A stretch of 64,000 nucleotides of DNA from an uncultured Lachnospiraceae bacterium (GCA_910579395.1 CAJTUC010000023.1:3225-67224); one strand, 5' to 3'. Counted from the stretch's first letter, positions 42,291-51,332 are shown. Made by a program: numbers and translations. Notes: a model not told the origin generated them from the letters alone.

Positions 42291-43679
42291 CTAAAATCTG
42301 AAATAAAGAAACGGATTGTTGCTTCCTGCCATGATCTCATAGACAGAAAGGCAGAATATTACAATAACAGCCACTACGGCATACCACTTCTGTTTATGCT
42401 TACGGTAAAGCTCCATCGGCCAGGAAGTCGAACACAGGATACAGGCAATAAATAACAGCCCATATTCTTTCAGATATCGCAGCACCTGCTCGCTGCCAAC
42501 GATTACATCCGACGAATGAATGCCTATCATATTCTGTAAATAATTTAGTAACTGACGCATATCGGTAATTGCAAAAATCATCCATGTCATGGGTATCAGC
42601 AAGATAACATATAGATGACCTATGATTTTTTTACTTTCCAGCCACTTCCCGAAACCTTTCTTTTCAATGGCCAACAGTACAAAAAAGGTCATTCCCCACA
42701 ATGCGAAATTGAAACTCGCACCATGCCATAATCCAGTCAGAGTCCATACAACAAACAGATTAAAAACCATTCTCAGGAACCCCTTCCGGTTGCCGCCGAG
42801 CGGAATATATAAATATTCTTTGAACCATCGTCCAAGGGTAATATGCCACCTTCTCCAAAATTCCGAGATAGATTGGGAGATATAAGGGTTATTGAAGTTC
42901 CGCGGAATTCGAAAACCAAGCATCTTTCCCAGACCTTTTGCCATCAGAGAATACCCCCAGAAATCAAAATAAATCTGAAAAGAATAGGCAAACGCTCCCA
43001 TCCATGCCGCGGCTGCCGACAGATTCCCCGCGCCCGCAGACATCAGGGTATTCCAAAGCGTTCCAATCTGATTCGCCAGCAATACTTTTAAGCCGAGACC
43101 GATACTGAAAAGCTTCAGGCCGTTTTCCACTGACTTTTCCCGTATTTTCCGCTCTTTCATCCGCTCTGCCACTTCTTCATATTTGACAATCGGCCCTGCG
43201 ATCAGCTGCGGAAACATCGTTACATAGGCCGCAAAGGACACAAAATCAGCCTTTTCCTTCAACTTGCCGCGATAGCAGTCCAGTAGATAGGAAACGATCT
43301 GAAAAGTATAAAAACTAATGCCGAGCGGCAAAGTGAGTGTCAAGACCGGTATTTTCTCTCCCGCGAACAGAGAATTGAAAATTCCCGCCGCAAAGTCCCA
43401 GTACTTAAAAACGAAAAGCATTCCAAAGTTATAAATCAACGATAAAATAAGAACGGTTTTTGCATTCTTTTTTTCTTTTTCAAGAATCAGTTTTCCTGCA
43501 CCGTAATTGAGAAGAATAGAAAAAATAAGCAGCAGAACATAGTAAGGTTCTCCCACTCCATAAAACAGCAAGCTTCCCGAAAGTAACACAATATTACGGT
43601 ATTTTCCGGGAATGAACAGATATATCAACATAAAAACCGGCAAGAACCGGAACAAAAATTCGATACTGGAAAATAGCAT
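42291..43679 (-). CDS. MBOAT membrane O-acyltransferase (AlgI/PatA-like)
   Basis: About 462 residues, roughly ten membrane helices. MBOAT signatures: SISEFWRRWHITLGRWFKEYLYIPLGGNRKG and the catalytic His in LTGLWHGASFNF, plus the N-terminal MLFSSIEFLFRFLPVF typical of the AlgI group. It should move acyl groups across the membrane for O-acetylation of an extracellular polysaccharide or wall polymer. Start ATG (MLFSS) has GGGGAG nine bases upstream. Its promoter is consensus and the SGNH partner follows. DltB is unlikely since no dlt genes are adjacent. Confidence 0.9.
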   Translation of the reverse strand: MLFSSIEFLFRFLPVFMLIYLFIPGKYRNIVLLSGSLLFYGVGEPYYVLLLIFSILLNYGAGKLILEKEKKNAKTVLILSLIYNFGMLFVFKYWDFAAGIFNSLFAGEKIPVLTLTLPLGISFYTFQIVSYLLDCYRGKLKEKADFVSFAAYVTMFPQLIAGPIVKYEEVAERMKERKIREKSVENGLKLFSIGLGLKVLLANQIGTLWNTLMSAGAGNLSAAAAWMGAFAYSFQIYFDFWGYSLMAKGLGKMLGFRIPRNFNNPYISQSISEFWRRWHITLGRWFKEYLYIPLGGNRKGFLRMVFNLFVVWTLTGLWHGASFNFALWGMTFFVLLAIEKKGFGKWLESKKIIGHLYVILLIPMTWMIFAITDMRQLLNYLQNMIGIHSSDVIVGSEQVLRYLKEYGLLFIACILCSTSWPMELYRKHKQKWYAVVAVIVIFCLSVYEIMAGSNNPFLYFRF

Positions 43680-43715
43680 ACCCATTGACTCCCCAAATAA
43701 ATGACTCCAAATAAT

Positions 43716-43744
43716 AGTATATGATAGGCGGGGGGAATTTACAA
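43716..43744 (-). promoter_or_regulatory. Sigma-A promoter of the MBOAT/SGNH operon
   Basis: Minus strand TTGTAA (43744-43739), 17 bases, TATACT (43721-43716), 37 bases before the ATG. Upstream, 43791-43823 holds a GCCGACA/TGTCGGC hairpin after the GH13 gene. Confidence 0.7.
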
Positions 43745-43860
43745 GAGGCGGGGTGGGGGAAATCCGAAAAATTTTTGCAGGCAGCGGGGGCCGACAGAGG
43801 ATGTGATGTTCCTTTGTCGGCTAACTGCTCTTCAATGTATTGTTATATAACTGAAACTGG

Positions 43861-45444
43861 TCAGATTTGCCAGATGGTAAAGGACTGCGCTCCTAATGAG
43901 TAACGGCCATCGGAGCAGGTAGCTGTGCCGATTTCGTAGAGTTTCTCTGTGCTTGTAAGAAGCATCGGTTCTTTTGAAAGCTCCCGGCTTTGAGAAAATG
44001 CCGATGCTTCGATCACGGCTTCCTTTCCGGAAGGATTGCTCATCATCAGTAAGTTTCCGCGGCGGTAGGCAAAAACGCGTTCGTTTTCTTTGGCATAGAG
44101 CACTTCCAGGTTTTCGTTGATCTGGAGCGCCTCATTCTCCCTGCGGATTTTCAGGATAGCTTTTACAACATTCAGCAAAGAATCCTTGTCCTTTTCCTGT
44201 GCTGCGACTGTCGGGGCATTTGGTGTTATGTCAACCGGGAGGTAGAGTTGTTCAGGATCGGCTGTGGAAAAACCGCAGTTCTTTGTATCATCCCACTGCA
44301 TCGGCGTGCGGGAGCCGGTTCTCGTGTAACCGCCTTCTTTTGTGATCAGCTCGGACTGGTAACGCATACCAATTTCATCCCCGTAATACAGGAAAGGATT
44401 GCCGGGCATGGTAAAAAGAAACGCATAAGCCAGTTTCAATTCCTGCATATTCAGGCAGGCGGAAGCGCGTACCGTATCATGATTTCCGGTGATCAGACAA
44501 TAATGGCCCTGTTCTTTTGTCCGTTCATACCCTTTCAGATAGTCGTCAAAGAAATCCAGAATACTCCTCGTACTGTCTTTGTGGAAAAAGCTGTTATTCT
44601 CACCGTTTTTCATATCCCGCATCAACAGATTGTAGCCGTTTCCGACCCAGTCCAGGCAGAAATCCATGTGAAAGCCCGCAGGAATCGCCAGCTCCGGTCT
44701 GTTCCATTCCGAAACGAGCGCAGCCTCCGGATAACATTCATCCAGCATCTGTCTGATTTCCTTCCATATCCTACAGGTTCCCGTCCTTTTTTCGTCATCA
44801 TTTTTCACTAGAGAATCCGCCATATCTACCCGGAAACCATCGCATCCCTTATCCAGCCAGAAACGCATAATATCTTTCAAAGCCTCACGCGTCGCGATAC
44901 AGGCCGGGTCATCCATGCCTTTCTGCCATGACTGCTCCGGGTTCAAAAAACCATAGTTGAGCGCCGGCTGGCATTTGAAGAAATTCAAAACATAGACGCC
45001 GTTCCGCTCGCTCTCTCCCGCCACATGCTTTAATCCTTCCGGCGCGTGGAACCAGTTATCGGTCCAGATATAACGGTCGGAATACTGATTATGTTCCGCC
45101 CTGCTGCTCTCCAAAAACCATGAATGCTCTTCGGAAGTATGTCCGGGTACAAGGTCTAACAGGATGTGCATTCCTCTTTGATGCACCTCATCAAAAAGCC
45201 GTACCAGATCTTCATTGCTTCCATACCGCTCCGCCGTCTTTTTATAATCCCGCACGTCATATCCTGCATCCCGAAAAGGAGAATCATAGCACGGATTCAT
45301 CCAGATTGCATTGCATCCCAATTCCCTGATATAATCGAGTTTTCCGATGATTCCCTGAAAATCTCCGATTCCGTCTCCGTTCGAGTCCATAAAGGACTGT
45401 GGATAAATTTCATAAAATACCGCATCTTTTAACCATTTTGGCAT
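43861..45444 (-). CDS. Glycoside hydrolase family 13 (alpha-glucosidase/trehalose-synthase-like)
   Basis: 527 residues from MPKWLKDAVFYEIYPQSF. A calcium loop DSNGDGIGDFQG is typical of oligo-1,6-glucosidase and trehalose-synthase-like GH13. Catalytic residues: nucleophile Asp in CDGFRVDMADS, acid Glu in LVSEWNRPE, and Asp in ITGNHDTVR; PMQWDD near the C-terminal side is the usual substrate-contact segment. No signal peptide, so it acts on imported or stored sugars. Start has GGAAGGAGAGG upstream and overlaps the methyltransferase gene end by 16 bases. The exact sugar bond cannot be fixed from motifs alone. Confidence 0.9.
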   Translation of the reverse strand: MPKWLKDAVFYEIYPQSFMDSNGDGIGDFQGIIGKLDYIRELGCNAIWMNPCYDSPFRDAGYDVRDYKKTAERYGSNEDLVRLFDEVHQRGMHILLDLVPGHTSEEHSWFLESSRAEHNQYSDRYIWTDNWFHAPEGLKHVAGESERNGVYVLNFFKCQPALNYGFLNPEQSWQKGMDDPACIATREALKDIMRFWLDKGCDGFRVDMADSLVKNDDEKRTGTCRIWKEIRQMLDECYPEAALVSEWNRPELAIPAGFHMDFCLDWVGNGYNLLMRDMKNGENNSFFHKDSTRSILDFFDDYLKGYERTKEQGHYCLITGNHDTVRASACLNMQELKLAYAFLFTMPGNPFLYYGDEIGMRYQSELITKEGGYTRTGSRTPMQWDDTKNCGFSTADPEQLYLPVDITPNAPTVAAQEKDKDSLLNVVKAILKIRRENEALQINENLEVLYAKENERVFAYRRGNLLMMSNPSGKEAVIEASAFSQSRELSKEPMLLTSTEKLYEIGTATCSDGRYSLGAQSFTIWQI

Positions 45445-46961
45445 GTTGCTGTCCTCTCCTTCCTTAATCCTTTCGGATAATGATTTTTCATCTGGCCGTT
45501 TCCGGCCTTTCCAAAGCCCGCCGAATAACCGTTTACCGTCAAAAGCGTCCATCCTTTTGGCGCTTTGCCCGCTGCCGGTTCTTCACAGGTAAAAGCTTCT
45601 CCCCGCAGATAACGTTCGGCCTGTTCTTTCGTCATCTCATAATGCCTTTTCACCATATCGGAAGAAAGATACAGTGCCAGCGCATGAGAAGGCTCGAAGC
45701 GGTTCTTTTTATTCGTCCCAAGATGCAGACCCGGCCGTATAACCTTTAACCCTTTTAACGATATCATCTGCCGGGGCATAAGATAAATCTGTTCACCGAA
45801 CGGAAGAAAGGTGCCTTTTTGCTCAAAATTTTCATACACCGCATCCGACAGTCCCAGTTCTTCCCGCAAAAAAATGCGGCACGGTTCGATTTCATCCATC
45901 GTTTTTTTCGCTTTCTTCCGGCTGATTCCTTCCGCCGTGGAACGACCGCTGTTATCGGCTGTTTGATTTACATAATTCCTATTCGATTCAAGCGTACCGG
46001 CTCTTTTCAATTTTGCAATAAAATGCCCCTCTCCCGCCAGTTTATGCGGCCAGAGCCGCATGGTATGCTCAAGTCCATCTACCCATGTATCCACTCCGGA
46101 AAAATACGCCTCTTTCTCCACCTGCCATGCCATCCAGTCCCTTCTCCCCGGTGCAAAAAACTTCTCCTGCACCGCTTCTTCGATGGAAAACTCCGGGTGC
46201 GCTCTCAGAAAACTGCCGATAACGCCCTCATTTTCTTCCGCCGAAAAGGTACAGGTAGAATAAACAAGCGTTCCGCCGGGCTTCAGCATGAGAACAGCCT
46301 GCTCCAGGATTGACCGCTGCCTTTCCGCGCACATCCTCACATGTTCAGGCGACCATTCATTTACGGCTGTTTCATCTTTCCGGAACATACCTTCACCGGA
46401 ACAGGGCGCATCCACCAGTATTTTATCAAAAAAAGAGGGAAAAAACGCCGCCATCCGCTCCGGCGTCTCATTGCATACGACAGCATTGGCAATTCCCATC
46501 CGCTCAATATTTTGTGATAATATTTTCGCCCGCCCCGGAATAATCTCATTGGAAACGAGCAGCCCTTCTCCCATCATTTTTCCCGCTATCTGCGCGCTTT
46601 TTCCGCCAGGCGCCGCACATAGATCCAGTATCCGCTCTCCCGGTTTCGGCGCAAGCACTTCTGCCACCGCCATCGCACTCGGCTCCTGAATGTAATAGGC
46701 TCCGATTTCATGAAAAAGATGCTTTCCCGGCTGCTGCTCCGGTCTGTAATAAAAGCCTTCCTCCGCCCATTTCACGGGCTCTAATGCAAAAGGCATCCGC
46801 TTTAAAAAAGTCTCTCTGTCCGTTTTGAGCACATTAAAACGCAGCCCATAATAACGTTCCTTATCATAGGCCGCTAGAAAATCTCCATATTCGTCCTGCA
46901 GCATTGTCTCCATCCGCTCCGTAAAGAGCTGCGGAAGCATACTCTTTTTCTCCATCGGCAT
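45429..46961 (-). CDS. rsmF: 16S rRNA m5C methyltransferase, RsmF/RsmB-type
   Basis: 510 residues. SAM-binding LDLCAAPGGKSAQIAGKM, the motif IV cysteine in VDAPCSGEGMFRKD and the motif VI catalytic cysteine in VYSTCTFSAEENE define the NOL1/NOP2/Sun m5C RNA methyltransferases. The C-terminal extension from PCRIFLREELGL to GWTLLTVNGYSAGFGK is an RsmF-type PUA-like module. Length and domains fit RsmF (C1407 in E. coli numbering) better than RsmB because there is no NusB-like N-terminal domain. It is followed by the GH13 gene with a short overlap. Confidence 0.85.
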   Translation of the reverse strand: MPMEKKSMLPQLFTERMETMLQDEYGDFLAAYDKERYYGLRFNVLKTDRETFLKRMPFALEPVKWAEEGFYYRPEQQPGKHLFHEIGAYYIQEPSAMAVAEVLAPKPGERILDLCAAPGGKSAQIAGKMMGEGLLVSNEIIPGRAKILSQNIERMGIANAVVCNETPERMAAFFPSFFDKILVDAPCSGEGMFRKDETAVNEWSPEHVRMCAERQRSILEQAVLMLKPGGTLVYSTCTFSAEENEGVIGSFLRAHPEFSIEEAVQEKFFAPGRRDWMAWQVEKEAYFSGVDTWVDGLEHTMRLWPHKLAGEGHFIAKLKRAGTLESNRNYVNQTADNSGRSTAEGISRKKAKKTMDEIEPCRIFLREELGLSDAVYENFEQKGTFLPFGEQIYLMPRQMISLKGLKVIRPGLHLGTNKKNRFEPSHALALYLSSDMVKRHYEMTKEQAERYLRGEAFTCEEPAAGKAPKGWTLLTVNGYSAGFGKAGNGQMKNHYPKGLRKERTATCQNG

Positions 46962-47045
46962 CGCTTATAATCTTTCCTCCCAGTCCGCCACACAGGCGCA
47001 TAAACAATCGATGCCCACATTTTAACAGGGGCTGCGCGGAAAGTC

Positions 47046-47124
47046 AACAATCACATTCGCGGAGCGGAAGCGTGCTGCCAAAGAGAACTGTGTCCTGGCC
47101 AGCCGCTCCGCGAATGTGATTGTT
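47046..47124. repeat. 22-bp perfect inverted repeat after the 224-aa gene
   Basis: AACAATCACATTCGCGGAGCGG at 47046-47067 is reverse-complementary to 47103-47124, with a 35-base centre. It begins 14 bases past a stop codon. No U-tract follows, so it is not a typical terminator; the arms resemble the arms of small non-autonomous elements. Confidence 0.7.
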
Positions 47125-47138
47125 TGGCATGAAGCTTC

Positions 47139-47813
47139 TTATCTCCCAAGTGTACTTCTCTCTCCATATTTATTATAAGAATCCAAAAGATACGCTCTGT
47201 CTGTCTGTATCTGCGAAAGCTCCTCGTTCGTAATGGATCTCGTTCCCGCCTTCTCTTTCTTCGGCTGTTTTCTGGCATTTTCCCGGCCGGCCTTCTGCTC
47301 CATTCCACGCAGAAAAGTCTGGATGCCGTTTCCCATTTTCCTGATATATTGAAAAAACCCGGTCCGGCTCCGTTTTTCTTCCGGCACGGGCACTGCAGCA
47401 TTTTCTGCTGCCACCATATCCGTACTCTCGCTGGCGGATGCGCTCTGACAGACTGCCATTGCTTCCTGACCAAAGCCGACTTCCACCGTGTCTCTCCCTT
47501 TGCCCTGCGCGCCTGTCTCTGCATGTTTTTCCGCCGAGCCATGCTGGCTTCTGCCTATTTTCCCGTCACCATCCGAACCTTTTTCTGCAATACCGAATCC
47601 AAACAGATTTTCATTGACGATACGCGGAAAAGACGGCTGTGCCGTCTGCACATCCGCCTGTCTTGCAGCTTCGCCTTTTCCGCCGCCTCCGCCGTCAAAG
47701 GATACGCCACCGAGCAATTTTCTTTTAGGCATCTTATCATGATTATGAAAAGCGCTGTTGCGCCATTTGATCACATGATACTCTATCCGTTGTTCGTCCT
47801 GTATCCAGTGCAT
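47139..47813 (-). CDS. Hypothetical protein next to FliD-like gene
   Basis: 224 residues, start ATG with GAGGG eight bases upstream. Hydrophilic and mostly disordered: Gly-rich FDGGGGGKGEAARQ, an Ala/Ser/Glu stretch, then a more ordered C-terminus (RTGFFQYIRKMGNGIQTFLRGMEQKAG and NEELSQIQTDRAYLLDSYNKYG). No signal peptide or membrane helix. It lies 21 bases behind the FliD-like gene, so the two are co-transcribed. Function unknown; a secreted or chaperone-like helper of the FliD-like protein is only a guess. Another frame (47051-47542) was considered and rejected as low-complexity. Confidence 0.5.
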   Translation of the reverse strand: MHWIQDEQRIEYHVIKWRNSAFHNHDKMPKRKLLGGVSFDGGGGGKGEAARQADVQTAQPSFPRIVNENLFGFGIAEKGSDGDGKIGRSQHGSAEKHAETGAQGKGRDTVEVGFGQEAMAVCQSASASESTDMVAAENAAVPVPEEKRSRTGFFQYIRKMGNGIQTFLRGMEQKAGRENARKQPKKEKAGTRSITNEELSQIQTDRAYLLDSYNKYGERSTLGR

Positions 47814-47834
47814 TTTTCATGCCCTCTCTGCAGT

Positions 47835-48491
47835 TTATGACCAGAAATTAAAGTAATTCCCTCTTGTACCGAAGCCCCTGAGCAGATTGCTGTAAGAATT
47901 GTTCACCAGATTATTCATTCCGGTTATGGCATTGTCCTGTACATTCGATGCCGCCGCACTTGTTTTGGCTGCAAAAGAAGTACTGCTTCCCCATGCTTTC
48001 TCCAACTGGTCTACACTGGCCGCGCCTAATGCCTTACTGTCAATGGAAAGCGTACCGTCAGAATTCTGGGTAACGCCCGTCGCCTGCAGCGCGGAACGAC
48101 ACATTTTCGCATTGGCATTCAACTGATTCAGATAACTGTTATCTACCCTGCTGCCGCTGCTTTTCAGGCTCCGCACCATTCCGTTATACTTGTTTACGAA
48201 ATCTTTGACCTCGTTTACGATACCCGTTGTACTGCCGCTTTCCCTTGCTTTGGCAAACAGTGAGCCCTCTCCCGTCTTTGTCAGCTCAGAAGCAATATAC
48301 TGCACTTCTCCGGCATTCTTTTTCATATTCTGGTAAATTGTCTGTGAAGCACCTGTCCGATTTGTTTTTGACGCATTCAGAAAACGATTCGCTCCAGTTG
48401 CCTGCAGACTGCTCATTCTGTGATTTCGGCTGCCGGTACTTTTATTGCCGATGCCGAGCAGGGCGCTCATATAATTTCTTGTTACTCTCAT
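47835..48491 (-). CDS. FliD-like (flagellar cap-type) short protein
   Basis: 218 residues from MRVTRNYMSALLG (GGAGGG before ATG). The second half resembles the C-terminal part of flagellar hook-associated protein 2: IVNEVKDFVNKYNGMVRSL, then DGTLSIDSKALGAASVDQLEKAWG and a helical end NLVNNSYSNLLRGF. Full FliD is about 450 or more residues, so this is a reduced form lacking the D2-D3 domains; no other flagellar genes are near. The start codon overlaps the stop of a 38-codon upstream ORF (ATGA). It might cap a surface appendage or be a relic; this is uncertain. Confidence 0.55.
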   Translation of the reverse strand: MRVTRNYMSALLGIGNKSTGSRNHRMSSLQATGANRFLNASKTNRTGASQTIYQNMKKNAGEVQYIASELTKTGEGSLFAKARESGSTTGIVNEVKDFVNKYNGMVRSLKSSGSRVDNSYLNQLNANAKMCRSALQATGVTQNSDGTLSIDSKALGAASVDQLEKAWGSSTSFAAKTSAAASNVQDNAITGMNNLVNNSYSNLLRGFGTRGNYFNFWS

Positions 48492-48604
48492 AAAAACCCT
48501 CCATTCTTTCTCAACTTGCAGCACTTGCTGTCGTAGGGTACGATATTCGCGAGACAAATAAATATCTCCATGAAAAATCTTTGATTTTTCAATCTAATAA
48601 CCAT
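48488..48604 (-). CDS. 38-codon upstream ORF coupled to the FliD-like gene
   Basis: Begins with the shared start cassette (GAGAAGGC-ATG-GTT-ATT) and reads MVIRLKNQRFFMEIFICLAN then IVPYDSKCCKLRKNGGFL, ending in TGA that overlaps the ATG of the next gene. Its first part is made of a hairpin repeat (GAAAAATC/GATTTTTC), so the peptide itself may not matter; its translation could couple to the downstream gene. Confidence 0.35.
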   Translation of the reverse strand: MVIRLKNQRFFMEIFICLANIVPYDSKCCKLRKNGGFL

Positions 48605-48611
48605 GCCTTCT

Positions 48612-48672
48612 CTCAACCTGCGAGTTTGGGCGCAAGCACAAACTTGCGATTGAAAAATCTTTGATTTTTCAA
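48612..48672 (-). repeat. Hairpin module upstream of the 38-codon ORF
   Basis: CGAGTTTG/CAAACTTGCG and TTGAAAAATC/GATTTTTCAA stems; same kind as the modules at 16455, 16871 and 58590. A second copy of the TGAAAAATC hairpin lies at 48571-48592. Confidence 0.6.
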
Positions 48673-48752
48673 TTTATCCACCCCTTTCAAAAAATATATC
48701 GAGCGCTTTCGCGGAAAAAGAAAGAGGTTTGTAATCAACAGCCTTGTTTCTG

Positions 48753-50231
48753 TCATGAAATACCGTCATCCCGGCCCTGGAGCATGATCGTCAGGAAAAA
48801 CCTGTCATCCCGGATTTCATAATTCATCGTTCCCAAATACCGCTCCACGACACTCTGCATATTCCGCAGTCCGATTCCGTGAATCCACTCATCTTCCTTC
48901 GTCGTCTGAAGCATTTTTCCTTCCGTATACCGGATGCTCCCGCTATCACAGTCGTTTTCAATCCGAAGAAAAAACATCCTGCCTTTTTGATAGCTGTGCA
49001 CTCTGATCCCGCAGGATTTTCCCCTGCATTTTGCACATGCCTCAATCGCATTATCTAACGCATTATTCAATAAGATTCCCAGATCAAAAGCCTCGATTCC
49101 AAGCTGTCCCGGATAGAGGAAATCGCTGTCAAGGCCAATTCCCGCCTTCTCACATTCCTGCCATTTTCTGTTCATGACAACGTCCATGACCGGATTACCC
49201 GTCTGATACCGCATAGTCAGGGTATCCATTGCCTTTTTCATATGGCACAGATAACGGTGCGCCTCGGCCCCCGCTGACGCTCCCGGCTGCTCTTTGTCCA
49301 AACCCTCGCCAAGCAGCTGCTCCATATCCGCAATATAGTTATTCATATCGTGGCGCATCCCGCGGATACCATCATAAAGCCGCTCCATCTCCCGCACATG
49401 GCCTGTCATATCAGCAAGCTGCTGCTTATAGAAAAAAAGCCCGTTCTTTTCTTCCTGTGCCCGCATCAGTTCTTCATAAATCCTGATACTGCATACAGTC
49501 GATAAAATGCAGAGAAACGCCATCAGCGGAATCACCGCATACATCCCGCCGTGCCGGTCGTAGATCAAATCTATATCCGGCCCCGTCCTTGTGAAAAAAA
49601 GGCATCGCAGCATCAGATCAAATGCCATACCGACCGATGGCGACAGCATCAGGAACAAAATCCCCTGCCCGCTGATTCCCCGCATGTCTTTCCGGTATTT
49701 CCGAATCAGGTAAAAGGTCAGCCAGACAATTCCAAGATAAGCGGCTGACAGCGCCGCATTCCAGACATATTCAAGGGCCTGCATCCGCTCCATAAAATGC
49801 TCCGGCAATATTTCTTCCCTTAACAGGCGTTCCACCTGCCACTTGCCGTACGCTTCGATGCACAGGCTCCAGACACCGTGTACGCCAAATCTGGCCATTT
49901 CAACAATCGTCTGATAAAGCAGCAGCAGGTAGAACTTCATCAGCCTGCTCCCCTCATAAAAGAAATCCAACAGGATAAAAAGGAGCACCATGACGAACAC
50001 CATTCTGATAATACTGTTACTGCTCCGCTGAATCTCCGCTGCGCCGCCATAAAAAATCCTTTTCAGCAGTTCGGAACGTACGCTCCACAGTCCGCAGATA
50101 ACAAAAAGCAGGAAAAACAGATATCTTCCCTGCCTTACATATTTTTCTTTCCAATCGAGCGCATTCCGGCATAAATATAGCAGAAGAATACCTCTGATAC
50201 TATATTCCAACACATCCAGCAAAAACCACAT
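48753..50231 (-). CDS. GHKL-type sensor histidine kinase (AgrC/LytTR partner)
   Basis: 492 residues from MWFLLDVLEYSIRG (GGAG seven bases before ATG). Six or so N-terminal membrane helices (to about 240), a coiled linker, the phospho-acceptor His in IRGMRHDMNNYIADME, and the HATPase N-box LLNNALDNAIEACAK with a G-box GIGLRNMQSVVERY. This is the AgrC-like group that senses peptides or small molecules via the membrane region. The response regulator gene lies upstream at 50528-51223; structured repeats F and G separate the two. No AgrD-like peptide gene was found between them. Confidence 0.9.
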   Translation of the reverse strand: MWFLLDVLEYSIRGILLLYLCRNALDWKEKYVRQGRYLFFLLFVICGLWSVRSELLKRIFYGGAAEIQRSSNSIIRMVFVMVLLFILLDFFYEGSRLMKFYLLLLYQTIVEMARFGVHGVWSLCIEAYGKWQVERLLREEILPEHFMERMQALEYVWNAALSAAYLGIVWLTFYLIRKYRKDMRGISGQGILFLMLSPSVGMAFDLMLRCLFFTRTGPDIDLIYDRHGGMYAVIPLMAFLCILSTVCSIRIYEELMRAQEEKNGLFFYKQQLADMTGHVREMERLYDGIRGMRHDMNNYIADMEQLLGEGLDKEQPGASAGAEAHRYLCHMKKAMDTLTMRYQTGNPVMDVVMNRKWQECEKAGIGLDSDFLYPGQLGIEAFDLGILLNNALDNAIEACAKCRGKSCGIRVHSYQKGRMFFLRIENDCDSGSIRYTEGKMLQTTKEDEWIHGIGLRNMQSVVERYLGTMNYEIRDDRFFLTIMLQGRDDGIS

Positions 50232-50259
50232 GCTATTTCTCCAATGAAAAAATCTGTGC

Positions 50260-50374
50260 GGAGAATGCCACTTTTTAGGCATTCTCCAGCGTGAGAAAGA
50301 TTTGCCTTCGGCAGATCGTAGAACTTCTTCACGAAGCTGCCATTGCTGCGAGTGTTAGAAGTTCTTCTCACACT
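50260..50374 (-). repeat. Structured repeat, copy F
   Basis: GGAGAATGCC/GGCATTCTCC, outer GTGAGAA/TTCTCAC, inner GATTTGCC/GGCAGATC, TAGAACTTC/GAAGTTCTA and CGCAGCAATGGCAGC on the minus strand. Followed by a GCCGCC/GGCGGC hairpin at 50384-50399. Lies between response regulator and kinase genes. Confidence 0.75.
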
Positions 50375-50413
50375 AACCTCCATGCCGCCTCTCGGCGGCA
50401 CAAATCATCAATG

Positions 50414-50529
50414 GGAAGAACGCCGTATTTCAGGCGTTCTTTCGTGTGAGAAAGATTTGCCTCTGGCAGATCGTAGAACTTCTTCACGAAGCAGCCATTG
50501 CTGCGAGTGTTAGAAGTTCTTCTCACACT
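50414..50529 (-). repeat. Structured repeat, copy G
   Basis: GGAAGAACGCC/GGCGTTCTT, outer GTGTGAGAA/TTCTCACAC, inner stems as in copy F. Its end overlaps the last bases of the response regulator stop codon. Confidence 0.75.
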
Positions 50530-51223
50530 ATTCCTGTAAATAACGGCAATACGTCTGCACAAATTCACTATATTTCCGTTTTGCAAGATAAACTGTCTCT
50601 CCGTTGCTCATGCGGATATTGGCTTTGTCATATCCCCTGACTTCCGAAAGGGAAACGAGATATCCTCTATGGCAGCGGTAAAAACCTTCTCCAAGCCTTT
50701 GTTCCAGTTCTTCCATCTTCTCATAAAATTCCAGATTTTCCTGTTTCATATGCAGGATCACTTTTCTGCCGTCGCTTTCCGCATACAAAATATCCGCTGC
50801 ATTTATCCTTCTATGACCGCCCGGCACTTTTACAAGCATGTATTTGGGCTTTGCACCGGCCTTTTCTACCTCTGCAAAGGCTCTTTCCATGACCGAGAGC
50901 AGTTTTTCCTTCTCCACCGGTTTTAACAGATAATGAAAAGCGCCTACATCAAATGCCTGAAATACCTGCTCTTTGACGCCCGTTACAAAAATCAGAAGCA
51001 CCTGATACCGCTCCCGCAGTTTCCTTGCGGTCTCCATGCCGTCCATTCCGTTCATGGCAATATCCATCAATACGATATCCGGAAGATAGTCCTGCCCGGC
51101 AGCTTCCAACAATTCCTGTCCGGAGACGAACTCTCTTATTTCTGTTCCAGGGAATGCTTCCTTTAATACGTTCCTTATGCCTGTTCTGACTCTGCTTTCA
51201 TCATCACAGATTGCAATGTTCAT
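50528..51223 (-). CDS. LytTR-family response regulator (AgrA/LytR-like)
   Basis: 231 residues. Receiver domain with acidic pocket AICDDESRVR and phospho-acceptor Asp in DIVLMDIAMNGMDG, Lys in LLKPVEKEKL. A LytTR DNA-binding domain follows (AADILYAESDGRKVILHM, FYRCHRGYLVSLSEV). LytTR regulators bind two direct repeats about one or two helix turns apart; such repeats are present in the promoter region at 51333-51361. Partner kinase is the GHKL protein downstream. No target gene other than possible self-control is evident in the window. Confidence 0.93.
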   Translation of the reverse strand: MNIAICDDESRVRTGIRNVLKEAFPGTEIREFVSGQELLEAAGQDYLPDIVLMDIAMNGMDGMETARKLRERYQVLLIFVTGVKEQVFQAFDVGAFHYLLKPVEKEKLLSVMERAFAEVEKAGAKPKYMLVKVPGGHRRINAADILYAESDGRKVILHMKQENLEFYEKMEELEQRLGEGFYRCHRGYLVSLSEVRGYDKANIRMSNGETVYLAKRKYSEFVQTYCRYLQE

Positions 51224-51332
51224 AGGTATTCTTTAAACGTTCCTTCCTGCCTCTCCCTGGCTGATTACTTTCAGAATCCATTCTATGTTCTGTAATTAAT
51301 ATCGGGCGGACAGGATAATTTCTTAATGCGAT

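Noticed and set aside
47051..47542. 163-codon minus-strand reading overlapping the 224-aa gene
   Set aside because: Arg-rich low-complexity text in an alternative frame; the overlapping frame has better start signals and an ordered C-terminus.
50135..50401. 88-codon minus-strand reading in structured repeat F
   Set aside because: Made of repeat DNA, overlaps the kinase start, and its frame is not kept in several other copies.
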